A stretch of DNA of 64,000 nucleotides from Tricholoma matsutake (lineage: Eukaryota > Basidiomycota > Agaricomycetes > Agaricales > Tricholomataceae). Below, one piece after another: positions 22,379 through 33,972 of the stretch (position 1 is its first letter; every line of letters begins with the position of its first letter). The position numbers and the translations under genes are program-made. The DNA is taken from positions 6,758,001 to 6,822,000 of the forward strand of contig AP026541.1 in the NCBI GenBank assembly GCA_026075535.2, read 5' to 3'. The notes below the pieces were generated by a model. It was given only the letters and a program-made list of their open reading frames with translations. It had not been told where the DNA came from and made no database searches.

Positions 22379-23814
22379 TTGTCAATCTTGAACAACATCA
22401 AAAGGGGAGTGCTGGACCCAAAACTGGGAATTGCACTGAAAAATGGCCTGCTGTTCATAGGAACATGGTTAGTTATTCCAAAATACAAAAACTTGCACAA
22501 GCAAATGTTCAGGCTTGCTCATGACCATCTTGGACATTTCAGAGGCAAGAAGTCATATGTGTCTTTGAAAAATGAATTTTATTGGCCAAATATGAGGAAA
22601 GACCTGATAAACGTGTACATCCCCGGATGCGGACCTTGCCAGCGCAACAAATCAACTACTGCAAAGGTTCCGGGACCACTACACCCACTGCCAATTCCAG
22701 ATAAGAGGTTTGATTCAGTAGCAATCGACTTCATTGGACCATTGCCAGACGATGACAGTTTCAATGCGATTGTGACAATGATGGACAGGCTTGGGGCGGA
22801 CATCCAGATAGCACCATGCAGAATGGACATGACTGCAGAAGATTTTGCCACACTGTTTTTTGACCAGTGGTAATGCGAAAATGGGTGCCCTTTAGAAATT
22901 ATTAGTGATCGTGATAAACTGTTCATCTCAAATTTTTGGAAAGCACTTATAAAACTAGCAGGAGTAAAACACAGGCTGTCGACGGCATATCACCCGGAAA
23001 CAGATGGTTCATCAGAGCAGACAAACAAGACAGTGGTGCAGTGCCTGTGCTTCCATGTCGAACACAGCCAGAAGGGTTGGCAAAAGCTTTGCCCAAAGTG
23101 CGTTTTGATATTATGAATACTGTGAATGTGTCAACACAGGTCTCCCCTTTCGTGCTAAAAATGGGGAGGTCGCCGCAAGTGTTGCCACCTCTGGCAGGGA
23201 CAGGGGTTGAGGAGGGGACAATGGAACCAGAAGAAGCAGCGTGCACTTGGAGTCTGGTTGAGAATGTCAACGAGGAGGTAGAGGCTGCAAAAGATTGTCT
23301 CCTAGCTGCAAAAATATCCCAAGCACATCATGCAAACAAAGATTGATCAGTTGACCCGGAATTCAAGGTTGGGGACCAGGTTATGTTGGAGACGGCGCAT
23401 CGCAGGAGGGAATATATGCAAAAGAAAAGTGGGAGGGTGGCGAAATTCATGCCTTGGTGGGACAGTCCATACGAGGTGATGGAGGCCTTTCCAAGTTCAT
23501 CAACATACAAGCTACAACTGCCGGGAATAAGTGGAGCTTACCCAACATATCACATATCACACTTGAAGCTCCACGTGGAAAATGACGACAATCTTTTACT
23601 GGACAGAAAGATGGAGAAACTGGGACCGATCGTAATGGCAAACAGCTCAACAGAGTACTTTGTCGAGTGGATATTGGACGAGAGACCACGGGGGAGGGGA
23701 AAGCAGTACCTGGTGAGGTGGCAGGGGTATGGACTGGGTGCGGACTTGTGGTTGCCTAGGTCAGAGATGTTGGAGACAGAGGCCTTGGAAACATGGGAGA
23801 CGAGAGCATGGTGA
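22379..23814 (+). pseudogene. Gyp3 integrase and chromodomain
   Basis: HHCC zinc domain: H-D-H-L-G-H-F (22522) and C-G-P-C-Q-R-N-K (22631). Catalytic core: V-A-I-D-F-I-G-P-L (22719), S-D-R-D-K-L-F (22904) after a TAA at 22871, and Y-H-P-E-T-D-G-S-S-E-Q (22989). A frameshift near 23000 leads to the GPY-like region at 23383. A chromodomain follows, E-W-I-L-D-E-R-P-R and Y-L-V-R-W-Q-G-Y-G (23665-23735), ending at 23814. Chromodomains tether integrase to modified histones, which fits the nested heterochromatic setting. Confidence 0.88.
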
Positions 23815-23843
23815 GGATGGAAATTTTTTGGAATGGGTGAGAG

Positions 23844-24055
23844 TGTAAGAGAACCTCTTCTCTTACAATGCAATCAACAGCTTCCCCCATGCGACATCTC
23901 CATCAACGTGATCACATGATATATTACACACTAATCACATGACATAGTTCATTAGATACATGAACAACTTGTATTGTAGAGTATTCTTCCTTGAAGTGAC
24001 ACCATGTTCATCACAGCTTGTCCTCTTGAGTGTTGGGAGCATATACTCCCTTCCA
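23844..24055 (+). repeat. 3' LTR of Gyp3
   Basis: It is 212 bp and matches 18440-18652. It ends CTTCCA, followed by ACAAG, the decayed TSD copy. Confidence 0.9.
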
Positions 24056-24663
24056 ACAAGCAGTAGATTGCTCGATTTCAATGGACCGGTAAGTTTCAAA
24101 TTTTCTTGGATGTTTTATGATTTTACTGACAGATTCCTTCATAGTGTGATCATTGTGCTAGTTTCAAGTCCCAGCCACGCTGTGTTGTTGAAGAAGGGGC
24201 CCCAAAGTGCGTCAAGTGCACCGAGCAGCAATGTTATTGGGAAGGGGTATCAAGGAAAGGGCTTCGAAAAGGCAAGGGGAAGAAGTTCGGGGGTGTGAAG
24301 AGCAGGGATGCGAAACGGGTAATGTGCCCAAAACAAGGTACAAAGTCAGTCGGAGTAATTTTGTAGTGTTTGCTAACTTATTTTTTAGATCACAAAGTGC
24401 CTCAAATTCACATTGTGGGCCCCATCACCAAGGTCAAACTGGTCACAGGACCTTCAAAACCAGCAAAGGAGAGAAAGAGGTCGTCGAAGGGAAAGGGAAA
24501 GGTGAAGGCGAAGGGGTCATGGGGTTTTGAAGAGGGGGGGGAAGTTGATGAAGACATCACAATTTGTCGTCGATTCCTGGCGACGAGGTTGGCGGAGATG
24601 AAGCTCAAGATGGAGGTTCTCGGTAGGCAAATAGAACTGTTCAAAGAAATGTTGGAGGAGTAG
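24056..24663 (+). pseudogene. antisense gene of Gyp2, 3' part with Cys cluster
   Basis: It continues the gene cut at 18439. An exon to about 24090 is followed by an intron (GTAAGT at 24091 to TAG at 24147, branch ACTGAC). The next exon holds C-D-H-C-A-S-F-K-S-Q-P-R-C, then C-V-K-C-T-E-Q-Q-C, i.e. C-x2-C-x7-C-x8-C-x2-C-x4-C (24148-24225), a likely zinc-binding cluster near the fungal Zn2Cys6 type. A basic region follows. The last intron is GTACAA...TTTTTTAG at 24341-24389 with branch GCTAAC. The final exon has a basic block, an acidic block and a C-terminal coiled coil, ending at 24663. It could be a DNA-binding regulator; inference only. Confidence 0.75.
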
Positions 24664-24909
24664 AATAGAAAACAAACTTTGTAGTATTTTTCTTTGTTTG
24701 AAAATGATATTTCGTGAGTCTCGAAAAGTAGCAATAAGAAAAGTAAAAGAAAAAAGGAAAATAAGGGAAAGGCTCAGTAGATCATCATGGCCGAAAAACC
24801 CTTTTGGAGTTTACATGACCACGCTATAATGCAATATCGCAACTTGTATTGTACACTAAAAGAAATTGAAGTCATAAGTAAGCAATTACAAACAAAGAAA
24901 AGGGAATAA

Positions 24910-27900
24910 TTAATCGTCTTCAAAGTCCGGCAGGTCTTCAGGAATATCTTTGTCGATGTTTGAAGTTTTTCGAAGTGTTTTGAGCCATTGATAGGTCCAC
25001 CTTGTTGCTCAAGCTCGGAAAACACATCTACGAACCTCTCCAAAGCTCTATGAACCTCTATGAACCTCTACAAAGTCACGAAAATGCTTCGAAAATCTTT
25101 GCAATGCTTCAAAACTCTTTGCAACACCTCGAAATTCTTCGTATGTCTTTGGCCGCCATAATACAATTCCCCCGACCTTCATACAGCTCAGGATATACAC
25201 TTGGAACATCGTCGATGAGTTCCAAACCAGTTTTGAGCAATATCGCAGCGATATCAGCCTTCGAACAAGTCCAATATTTCCTCGAATGACTTCAAAAATC
25301 ATCGAACATCAAAAATTGACATTGGACACTATATCACTATCCGAATGGTCATCGCACACATGCCAGACGTATCCCCTACCATTGTCGAACAATATCACAC
25401 CGATTTCGGGCCACAAACAAAGTCCGAAGAAACTTCGAAAATCTTCGAAAAACATCAAACCTCGAAAAACATCTTCCGACACAGTATTTCCTATTTGAAG
25501 GATCTTCGGACGCATGCTGGACACATGGGACACTATCTCAAGTATATTGAACACATTTCGACCACATGTGCATGCATACAATCTGCTTGAAGCAGTTTCT
25601 GATGTTTTATTCAATTTATAACAAGGACAGTCCGCTTTTAGCTATTCTTTCTTATTATTTCTTCATCATGTGTTATATTCACCCTTTCTAGTCTTGCTTT
25701 ATTGTTCTGATATACTTCTATTGTCTTTTGCCTCGAGTTTTCCACATGTTTGCCTCATGTTCTCTAGCCTTTTTAGGTAGTTTCTTTATTTTATATAAAA
25801 AGATGTACTAGATACAAAGAAAAACAAGAAAGTTGTCGTCTTCCTCCCAGATCACAGTAATTTGAGAGTTCAGTTTAGTCTTATTCAATCTGAAGTTTGG
25901 TGTTTTATGCTAAACTTCCTCGAGATTCCTTGAGATTCCTCGCATTATGCTATTTTTGCTCTCGTTCCCCTCGATTCACCTTTGCTTTGCTTCTACTACT
26001 CATCTAGTCCCCCAAGTTTGCCTCTGAACATATTTGCACCCTCGAAATTCCTCGAAACTTCTTCGAAAAAAAAACCTCGAAAAATATTGCAACGTCTCGA
26101 AAATCATTGCAACTCCTCGAAAATCCTCGAAACACATTCTTTTAGCTTCGAACTGCTTTGACAAGCAGTTGTTTTATGACCATTTGATGGTCGGTCTGAC
26201 AGGTGACATCTAGAGGGCCTCACATCCTTCCTCTGACTTGTGTTATACCATCCAAAGCCTTTTTGTGGGTTTTGTTTGGGTTTCTGGGTCGAGCATCATC
26301 ACTGTTCTGAGTCAATATTGAGGAAGTTTGGTGGAAGGGGAATAGATTTTCGAGCAAAATAGGGAAGAAGTCGGAAGGCGGCAACTGGCTGATGGAATAC
26401 TGATCCGTCGAGTTTGCAGATGATGTAGGCTCCTCTGTAGTTTCAATCGATGACAATGAGGGAACCTAAATATCGAGGTCACATCTTGCGATTGAGGGAT
26501 TTCTTGATTTGCGTGTTTCAAAGTAGGACCAGGTCGCCTTTTTTGAAGTTGTAGTCACACATTGTTCATTTGTGAACAAGTTCAAAACATTTCATGGCTT
26601 TGAGTCAAGAGGTGTAGACTTTCTAATATAGAACTTTGAGGTCAGGTGATCATTTATGTAGTGCAATTGCTCATCGAGTGATGAGGTTGGTTGTCGATAA
26701 GATAGAATTGGGAGGGGGTTGCAAGTACGTTGCTTCGGAGATGTTGAGTGGGATGAGGGGATGCAATCCTGTAACTGCGAAGTAAGGAGAGCAACCCATA
26801 TGTCTACAAACCATAACTCATTCTGCCCAAAACACTGAGTGTGCTCCAGCTGACCATTTGCTCTGATCTCCGTCGACTGCTTTGAATAGTGATTGTCAAA
26901 TATCGAAGTGAGCTCTTTCAATGAGTCCATTTGCATGAGAATTGTAGCTGCTAATTCGAATATGGTTAATGTGATATCGTTTCAAAAGGTACTCCAATGC
27001 TGCAATGAAGGCTGATCCATTATCACTCACAATTTTGTATAGGGAGCCCCATCGACAAATAATGTCTTTGAAGATCCAATTGCCGAGGGTCGTGGCATTT
27101 TCTTGTCAAAGTTTTTGCCATTTGGGATAGGTCATTAGTGAACATCGACCTTGTACGATATACTTGAATCCACCCAAAAGAGGCATCTGCATAGTATTGA
27201 TGTAAACCTTGCTGAAAAGGGGTGCTGGAGTGGCAACTGTAGGTGGAATAATGAGATTTTGAGTTTGTCAAATTTGGCAGAGGTGGCAAGTACGAATAAA
27301 CCATGCGATCTCAGCTTTCATGTTTGGCCACCAAAATTGAAGGGCAATAACTGATTTTGTAGCAAAAACCATATTGTGGCCAATATCGTCATGTGCTGCA
27401 CAAATAATTTTGAGACAACGTTCAGGGATTGTGACAATTTTGTGAGCTCCGTGGGAGTCCTTTCTCCTGTTTGCTTGAGTCTAAAAAGAAATCAGTGCAA
27501 TATCGAATGAAGGTAGCATATTCAGAATCTGATAAGTCTGGAGGTCATACCAAATCATCTAACCATTTTCAAATGCAAAGTAATCATTCATCATCCTTTT
27601 TTGCATTGTTCGTTTGTGGGACATCATTGTAGGTAAAATCCTCCCCCTTACTGAGATCTGAAGAGAGGGAGAGTGTCAAAATTTGATGGGAAGTAAAGGG
27701 ACGAGTCATAATGGGATTGATTTGATGTATGAAACCATGAAGATGGTCAATCCAGTCTCCAAAATTGTTTTCATTGTTGAACTGGTCATCTTTGTCTTGT
27801 GGAGGACATCTCAAAAGTCCGTCTCAACCATGATGTGTGCCTGCCACATGGACTAACACAAAGTGGAAGGTTAGAATCAATACAATCCATTGATTGATGC

Positions 27901-28200
27901 TAGTGCTAGGTGCAATGTCAGGATTCGAGAGCATGCCTTTGATATACCTTGCATTGACTTCAACAATAAGGTTTTGGACCCCTATTAAATACAATTGAAG
28001 TGCACCAAGGGTGCGATATAGACCATAGAGTTCGAGTTTCAGTTGTGAGAACTGGGATTCACGGTCGTTAAGCATGATTGATCTGAATCAACTGTAATAC
28101 CATTTTTGAGGATCAGGATCACATTGAACGAGAAAGAAACCAACAGTGATGTGCGAAGTGTCGACTGATAGGATAACTGGAGTGGGGGATGAGTAGTTGA
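24910..28200 (-). pseudogene. Gyp2 integrase and C-terminal region
   Basis: Highly decayed. Minus-strand remnants: the C-terminal end of RNase H (W-I-V-L-I-L-T-F-H-F near 27880, V-A-G-T-H-H-G at 27830), an acidic linker (27600-27810), zinc-domain traces near 27300, core traces near 27000-27150, and a better-kept block 26936-26592 (G-Q-N-E-L-W-F-V and a long tail). After the solo LTR at 24989-26301 the frame resumes D-I-P-E-D-L-P-D-F-E-D-D and stops at 24910-24912, 247 bp from the end of the antisense gene. Catalytic residues cannot be placed with confidence. Confidence 0.6.
24989..26301 (+). repeat. solo LTR, TGATGAT family, plus orientation (in Gyp2)
   Basis: It runs TGATAGG to GCATCATCA. 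The flanks CCAT (24985-24988) and CTGT (26302-26305) fit a 4-bp TSD CCGT with the CpG decayed on different strands. About 800 bp match 6320-7327 closely (for example 25310-25830 with 6320-6835). Confidence 0.75.
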
Positions 28201-28204
28201 TTGC

Positions 28205-29850
28205 TCAAATTGCTGGGGAATTGATTAATGCTTCCTTGAAATCTTCCTGTGCTGCTATTTGTTTCTGTCCGAATTTGAAAGGAATGTCTTTTTGAGTGAG
28301 TTGAATCAGCGCTGTAGCACGCTGAGTGAAATTTTGAATAAAGATACGACAGACTCCAATAGTTCCTAAGAATGCTTTAACTTCAGTAAGGCTTTGACAA
28401 GGTCCCCATTTGCTAACTGCTGCGATGCAATTGGGATCGGCCATACAACCTTCAATGTTGCATCAATGCCCTAAAACGATTATTTCTGGAACACAAAGAT
28501 ATGGTTTCAGACCCAAAAATGTTCCTCTGCAATACTTCATGTGTTAGACTATGTGATTCAAATTCTCAAAATGCTCCCAGATGAAGTGTCAAATGCCTGG
28601 GTTGTTGATGATCATTTTGTAAGATCCTCCAATTGTTCAATATTCCAATTTTGCTGTTTGGACCCTTAACTGGTGTGTCATCGATGTAAGGGATGGTGAT
28701 ATGAGTGACTTCAGGTTGTAGGATGAATGTGTTGTCGTCGTGTAAGATTGGAACTGAGTTTGTCCAACCCATTGGTAGGGTGACGATTCGAAGCGCACCA
28801 AATGGGGTCTGGAAAGTTGTTAGATCTCGAGAAGATTCAGCTACTAGCCTTTTGTTGAATGTGACATATAAGTCCAACATTCCACTGCACACATGTCCCC
28901 CAAACTGTTCAGCTATATGCTCAGGGATTGGGACCATGCCAGAGTGCTGAATTGTCACTTGGTTTAGCAGTTCAAGACTGTGGATGATTCGAAGTGATTT
29001 CATGTCTTTCTTCGCAATGCAAAACCATCGCAATTGATACAACGAGTTTGACAACTCGTATACTCCTGCTTCGATCTTCTTCTTCAGCATTTCGCAGATC
29101 TGTTCATACAGACCAGGAGGTATAGGGATGTTACATTCAACCCAAGGAGTGTGAGGAATGATGGGGAATTTGATAGGAGGGAAGAAGTTGGGGCGAAAAC
29201 TTCCTCGTTCTTGTTCAGTCCATGCAAAACTGGTTTCATGATTTCGAATAAAATTGTGCATGAGGTTTCGTTCTTCGGGCCAAAGGCAATCGCCGGGATG
29301 GTTTTTGTTGATAATAGCTTTTCATTCAAACTAATATCAGGGAGATGGGATAAATGATGGGGGATGAGGGTTGAGTTTCAGCATATTCTCAAGGGGGTCA
29401 CCAGTGATAGTTCGAATAATGTGAAATCGATTGGGTAGCTCTGTAATAACTGGTCAAACCTTCTGTGCAACTGGTTTGTATTTCTTCTTCGGAGCTACAA
29501 AGATTGGGTATAAGGAGTCGGTTGACGAGACATCAGGAGGGGAAATGATAGTAGAAGGTGGCCATCGAGGCCAATAAAAATGTTGCATACTGGTGGACTG
29601 AACCTTAAGTCTGGTTCTAGGTTCAGCAAACCTTTGAAGAACTAGACTGAACCAAACTTCAGCATCCCTAGCCATGAAGGCACAGATCTAGCCATTAAAT
29701 ATAAGTTCACAAGAATCCAGGAATAGGAAAGAGTGTTCAAGGAGTTCGAGGAGTCCATATCAGGAATATTCGCAGTGTACTCAATAGTTATAGAAGAATT
29801 AGAATGGTCAAAAGAAATGATGAGAGTGCACTGGTTATTCTCCAAGATTT
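28205..29850 (-). pseudogene. Gyp2 reverse transcriptase and RNase H start
   Basis: The RT frame 29261-28566 is the best kept: M-H-N-F-I-R-N-H-E (29261), K-K-K-I-E-A-G-V-Y (29070), M-L-D-L-Y-V (first Asp, near 28885), P-F-G-A-L-R-I-V-T-L-P-M-G-W-T-N-S-V (28815-28760), and Y-I-D-D-T-P-V-K-G-P at about 28690-28660. The Y-I-D-D active site is intact. The tether region continues at 28444-28205 (V-K-A-F-L-G-T-I-G-V). The upstream region to 29850 is a degenerate linker between protease and RT. Confidence 0.85.
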
Positions 29851-30015
29851 TATCCTCTAGTTGTGAAAATCCTCATGAACTTCTCTTCTTCAACAATTAG
29901 ATTGGGGAATAGTTGGAATAGCACAAGATCATGTCAAATTCGGATCGAAAATGGTAATTGTTTGAGTTTTGTTTCGATAATTCTTGATGGTACTTTCGGT
30001 GAGAACATCGAACGG

Positions 30016-30782
30016 TCATCTGAGCAGAATGTCATAGGCTGGATCTTGGATAATGTGGATTTGCATGTAGAGGGTGATGCTACCAACTTTGCAAGGTATG
30101 TTCCATGCTAAACCTAGACTTTGGTCGATGCCACCGTTAGCCCATTGTAGAGGGATGTGTATCAAAGGATTATAGGCAAGACCGAGTTCATGACAAACTT
30201 CTTCAGACATTGCAATAATCGAGGAACCAGGATCAACAACACTTTCAACTGGGTTTCTGCCATTGACATTTATAATGACTGATTGAATGGAGTGGGATTC
30301 CTTTGCTGCAATAAAAGGTTTGGGAATTTCTCCAGGATGAAGACTGCTAATATAAGTTTTGTAAGGATCATCAATCATGAAAATATCATCATTGTGAATA
30401 TTCATAGTGTTATTTCCTTCAGATTGCAGGATGCGATGTGATGTGACCTGTTCCTTCCATTTCGTACAAACTTCAGGAGAGAGTGAAAGTAGTTCTTTGG
30501 ACATCAAAGTGATAATCGGGGTTCTCATTGATCGGGTGAAGACGTCATCAGTGATTTTGTCCTTGTGAATTGGGGCTTGGGTATGGTATGAAGGTCCTTC
30601 TTTGTCTTTGCCTTTTCCTGTCGATGCGAAATTGTGTTCATGAGGAGGTAGATACGAATTTTTTTTAGTGCCGCTGTAGGGATGTATTATAGGTTGCGAT
30701 GGTGTTTCGGAGGTCAATGATGGTGCCGAAGTCAAAGTAGGTTGATTGGTTGCTGTAGATGAGATAGATGGTGCTGGTACAT
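30016..30782 (-). pseudogene. Gyp2 aspartic protease region
   Basis: The frame runs down to 30016. It contains a Lys/Ser-rich linker, then the active site V-V-D-P-G-S-S-I (near 30240), which has Pro at the position usually held by Ser or Thr, and the second block P-A-Y-D-I-L-L-R at the end. The solo LTR at 30783-31964 interrupts the frame upstream. The D-P-G-S variant may be original to the lineage rather than a mutation; an alignment would decide. Confidence 0.75.
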
Positions 30783-31964
30783 TGATGATACTCAACCCAG
30801 GAAAACCACCAAAACTGCTGATGATATTTGCATAAGTCAGAGGAAGGGTGCAAGGCGTTCTGAATGTTTGTGGTCTGACCAAAGGGAAGACAACTAGTTG
30901 ATACTAGTCGTAAAGGTAGTTCTGTGGGAGAGGAAGGTGTTTGGTGCAGTCCAATGCAGTATCGATCAATATCAAAGAGGATCGACGAGATCAATGGCAA
31001 GCGATGTTTATCATCGAGGGTTGATGTGTGAATTCTAAGGACTTTTTGGTAGATCAATAGTATGCGAAGGTTATAGCTGATGGCTAGGAAGTGTCAGAGT
31101 AGTTACTAGTGCTAACGATAATTTGATCGAAGGTCAATCGAGGACAATGATGGTTGTAGAGGTTTCTCATCAATCAAGAAAACTCATAGAAGTTTAGATC
31201 GTTTAGAGGATAGATCAGATTTCTTAGAACTTTATACAAGGCGATATGTGAAGACAATTTCTTGTATTCCCAAGTAGATACTACAGACTTTTATATGTTT
31301 TAAGAGAAACTTCTTAAAATGGTATAAGAAACATGTGTAAGAACATGAGGCAAAAGATATGAGTTAAAACACGAGGCCAAAATGAGACTGGAATCCAAAC
31401 AAGAAAGAGATATATCATATGACAAAGGAGTAATAAAGGGAAAGAACTAAAAGGAGACTGTCCTTTGTGTATAAACTGTGCTAAGTGTCGCAATAATCCA
31501 TCCAGCGGGTTCTGTATGCAATAGGGACTTGGAACGAGGCTGACCTACTATCAACAGGTTTGAGCATGAGTTGGAATACTCCCTGGCACATGGTATTCCA
31601 CCATTCAGATAATGAATGTGGTGCCCAATGTCACTTGTAGTTTCTCAATGTTGATTGATAACACTCGACAATGGTCGACAATGTTCAATCGCGGTCACAG
31701 TTGTTCAAAGTTGATCGGGGATACTCAATGTTCATTCAGAGGGTTCTTAGGGCATTTTGAGGTAGTTCTAGAGTTGTGCGATGTAGTTTCTAAGTACAAT
31801 CGATGTCGCTGGTGATGTTTCGATGCAGTCAATATGATATCGCGATCGATAGACTTGGTTGAGAGTGGTTGCGCTGCTTCTGGGACATTGTAGGAGTTAG
31901 CCGATGTGATTAGAATGTGGTTGTAATGGTGAATTGGCCTTTGAGCCAAGGAGACAACCTATCA
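30783..31964 (-). repeat. solo LTR, TGATGAT family (in Gyp2)
   Basis: It runs TGATGATACTC to ACCTATCA. The flanks ACAT (30779-30782) and ACGT (31965-31968) form a 4-bp TSD with one CpG transition. It separates Gag from protease. Confidence 0.88.
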
Positions 31965-31968
31965 ACGT

Positions 31969-33960
31969 GTGGGACGGATTGTTCGACTGATGCAGGAATT
32001 TGAGGGATCAAAGGCCAAGAGGTAGGAACTGTTGGCACATTCAAATCAGTTCGTGCAAAGGGTCTACCACTTCGTAAGGCATATAGCTCTTGTTCAAGTT
32101 TTGCGATATGATCTTTGGCTGTTGTAGATAGGTCGGTAATTTGGTAAATGCCTCTGGATGGTGTTGAAGAAACTGTCAAAGGTGCAATATTATACATCAG
32201 TGAAGGGGTAACATTAGATTAAGGGTTTCTTTGAGTCCATTCATCAATCCTGTCCTTGATAAAATGTCCTGGGATGTTTTGAGGAGTAAATTGACCATTT
32301 GGGAGAACGATTTTGCCTTCAGTGTTCTTCTTACACTTTCCTTTGTTGATATATGATTGGCAAACCAAGCAGTCACTAACACAAGAGGCAGAGCAATATA
32401 TTACCCTGGAGAATATGTTGGTAATAATAGGGAAAAAAGACACTTTTTCCCTGGGGAAAAATAAAAGGAACCATCAGTAAAGAAATGTTGTTTATCCCAC
32501 ACTTTTCTCTTTGCTCTTGCTCAGCAAAAATAACTCATCCATTCCTGGGAGAAAATCAGGTGAAGATGGAGGGGAAATATATATTTTTTTCCACATTTTC
32601 TCTATATCTGGTGAAAATAACATTTTTTCTCCTGACTTCCACAATTTTTTCACCTAGAAACAGATTAGTTATTTTTCCACAGAGAAAAAAGTGGGAATAT
32701 GTGGGAAAATGACCTTTTTCCCCCTAATGTTCACAAGTTTTTCTCCTGGAAACAGATTAGTTGTTTTCCTGTAGCAACCAAAAGGACAAAGTGTGGGAAA
32801 ATAACATATTTTTACTGATGGTTCCTTTTATTTTTCCCCAGTGAAAAAGTGTCTTTTTCTCCCATTATTCCCAACATTTTCTCCAGGGTAATATATTGCT
32901 CTGCCTCTTGTGTAATGAAATGTCCAGTAAGCCCACAAAAGATGCAAACTAAATTTTCAAGCTGGTCCGAGTGAAATCCACTGTTAGGTTGAGTAGTGTT
33001 AGTCATTTTCGAACCTGCTAAGGCGGTTATGAGAGTGGCTGCAAATTTTTCGAGAATTGCCCTCAGATCTTCCGATTTACTTTGAGGAGAAGATGTCAAG
33101 GTTGTAGGTATTGCCAAAGATGTTGAAGAATCCAAGCTAAGTAACAATGTCGAGTCCGAAGCAATAGATCCAGCTAGAACAAATTTCGCTGCTGCGTGGA
33201 TATTGTTGAGTGGGTAGGGGTTGTTCTAGCCCATAAACCAGGTTGAAAGCCACAAACAAAGGCTCTGCTTTGTTCAGCGTTGGAAATCCTGCCTTTAGTA
33301 GATAAAAACTTTGTGATGTTATAGAATGACCAAAAATATAATCCCAAATCGTTTGCATTGAAAATACTGATGTGTAAGTTGTTCGCTGACTAGTTTGTCC
33401 ATGTCCAAAATTGACCATTTGTGATTGTCTTCGGAACCAGGGTACAGTTTGTGGATAGTGATGCAAAAATTCTGGAATGAAGTACCGGCATCATATTCTG
33501 GGATCAACTCCCAAAGTTCGGAAGTGTTGATGTTGAGGTAATGGCAAGCATGCTTCTTCATTTCTTCAGAGTTGGTAACATTGCACACTGAAAAAAAGCA
33601 AATTGAGCTTGTTAAAATATCTGCAAAGTTCTTGAGGCTGGGTGGGGTCAAATTTCAGAGCCGTGGAATGACCACGAGCTGGCATAGTGGCTTGCGTAGT
33701 CATGAATGCAATGACTCTTGGGGTAGGGGTTTAAACTTGTGTGAAAGATGGTGGAGGTGTCGAAGATGTTGGAAGGATGAATGAAGAGGTAGACGATGAG
33801 TCGATTCTGCTTTGGAAACTGGGATTAAGATATCTCCCAATTGTTCAAGAGATCTGAAGGCATGGCGAGTATCAATTCAAAGGTTTCTAGCTTGTGTTGG
33901 CCTAAGCCGGGAAATTCAAGATGGATTAGGCAATGAAATGATTTAGAAATCCCTCACAGC
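31969..33960 (-). pseudogene. Gyp2 Gag
   Basis: Minus-strand pieces: a helical core 33651-33320 (L-W-E-L-I-P-E-Y-D and L-V-S-E-Q-L near 33400), a Ser/Thr linker with E-K-F-A-A-T-L-I-T-A-L (33147-32960), the first half of a zinc knuckle C-I-F-C-G-L-T-G-H-F-I (32955-32920), MITE insertion, then the second half D-C-L-V-C-Q-S-Y (32370). After that come I-K-D-R-I-D-E-W (32240) and a coiled coil L-E-Q-E-L-Y-A-L-R (32080). The MITE splits the knuckle between its His and last Cys. Stops and frameshifts elsewhere. Confidence 0.7.
32381..32912. mobile_element. MITE, PIF/Harbinger-like, copy 1
   Basis: It is 532 bp. The inverted repeats of about 100 bp begin CACAAGAGGCAGAGCAATAT. The TSD TAA lies at 32378-32380 and 32913-32915. 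It has no coding capacity and is AT-rich inside. It is nearly identical to 53163-53695, so the family moved recently. TAA duplications point to a Harbinger transposase in trans, although its ends differ from those of Harb1. Confidence 0.92.
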
Positions 33961-33968
33961 GGGCTCCA
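33952..33968 (-). other. primer binding site candidate of Gyp2
   Basis: The minus strand reads TGGAGCCCGCTGTGAGG four bases after the 5' LTR end. A TGG start at this spacing is typical of tRNA-primed elements. The tRNA is not identified. Confidence 0.55.
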
Positions 33969-33972
33969 AAAA

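Larger units (their letters stand above)
18440..24055 (+). mobile_element. Gyp3: Ty3/gypsy chromovirus with hairpin-ended LTRs
   Basis: LTRs at 18440-18652 and 23844-24055 begin TGTAAGAG and end CTTCCA. The flanks ATGAG (18435-18439) and ACAAG (24056-24060) fit a 5-bp TSD ACGAG in which the CpG decayed on opposite strands. Plus-strand order: Gag, protease, RT, RNase H, integrase, chromodomain. A run of nine T follows the 5' LTR where a primer site would be expected. The element sits in the antisense gene of Gyp2. In-frame stops occur at 21650, 21860, 21936, 22158, 22349, 22871 and 23344, mostly TGA. Confidence 0.92.
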
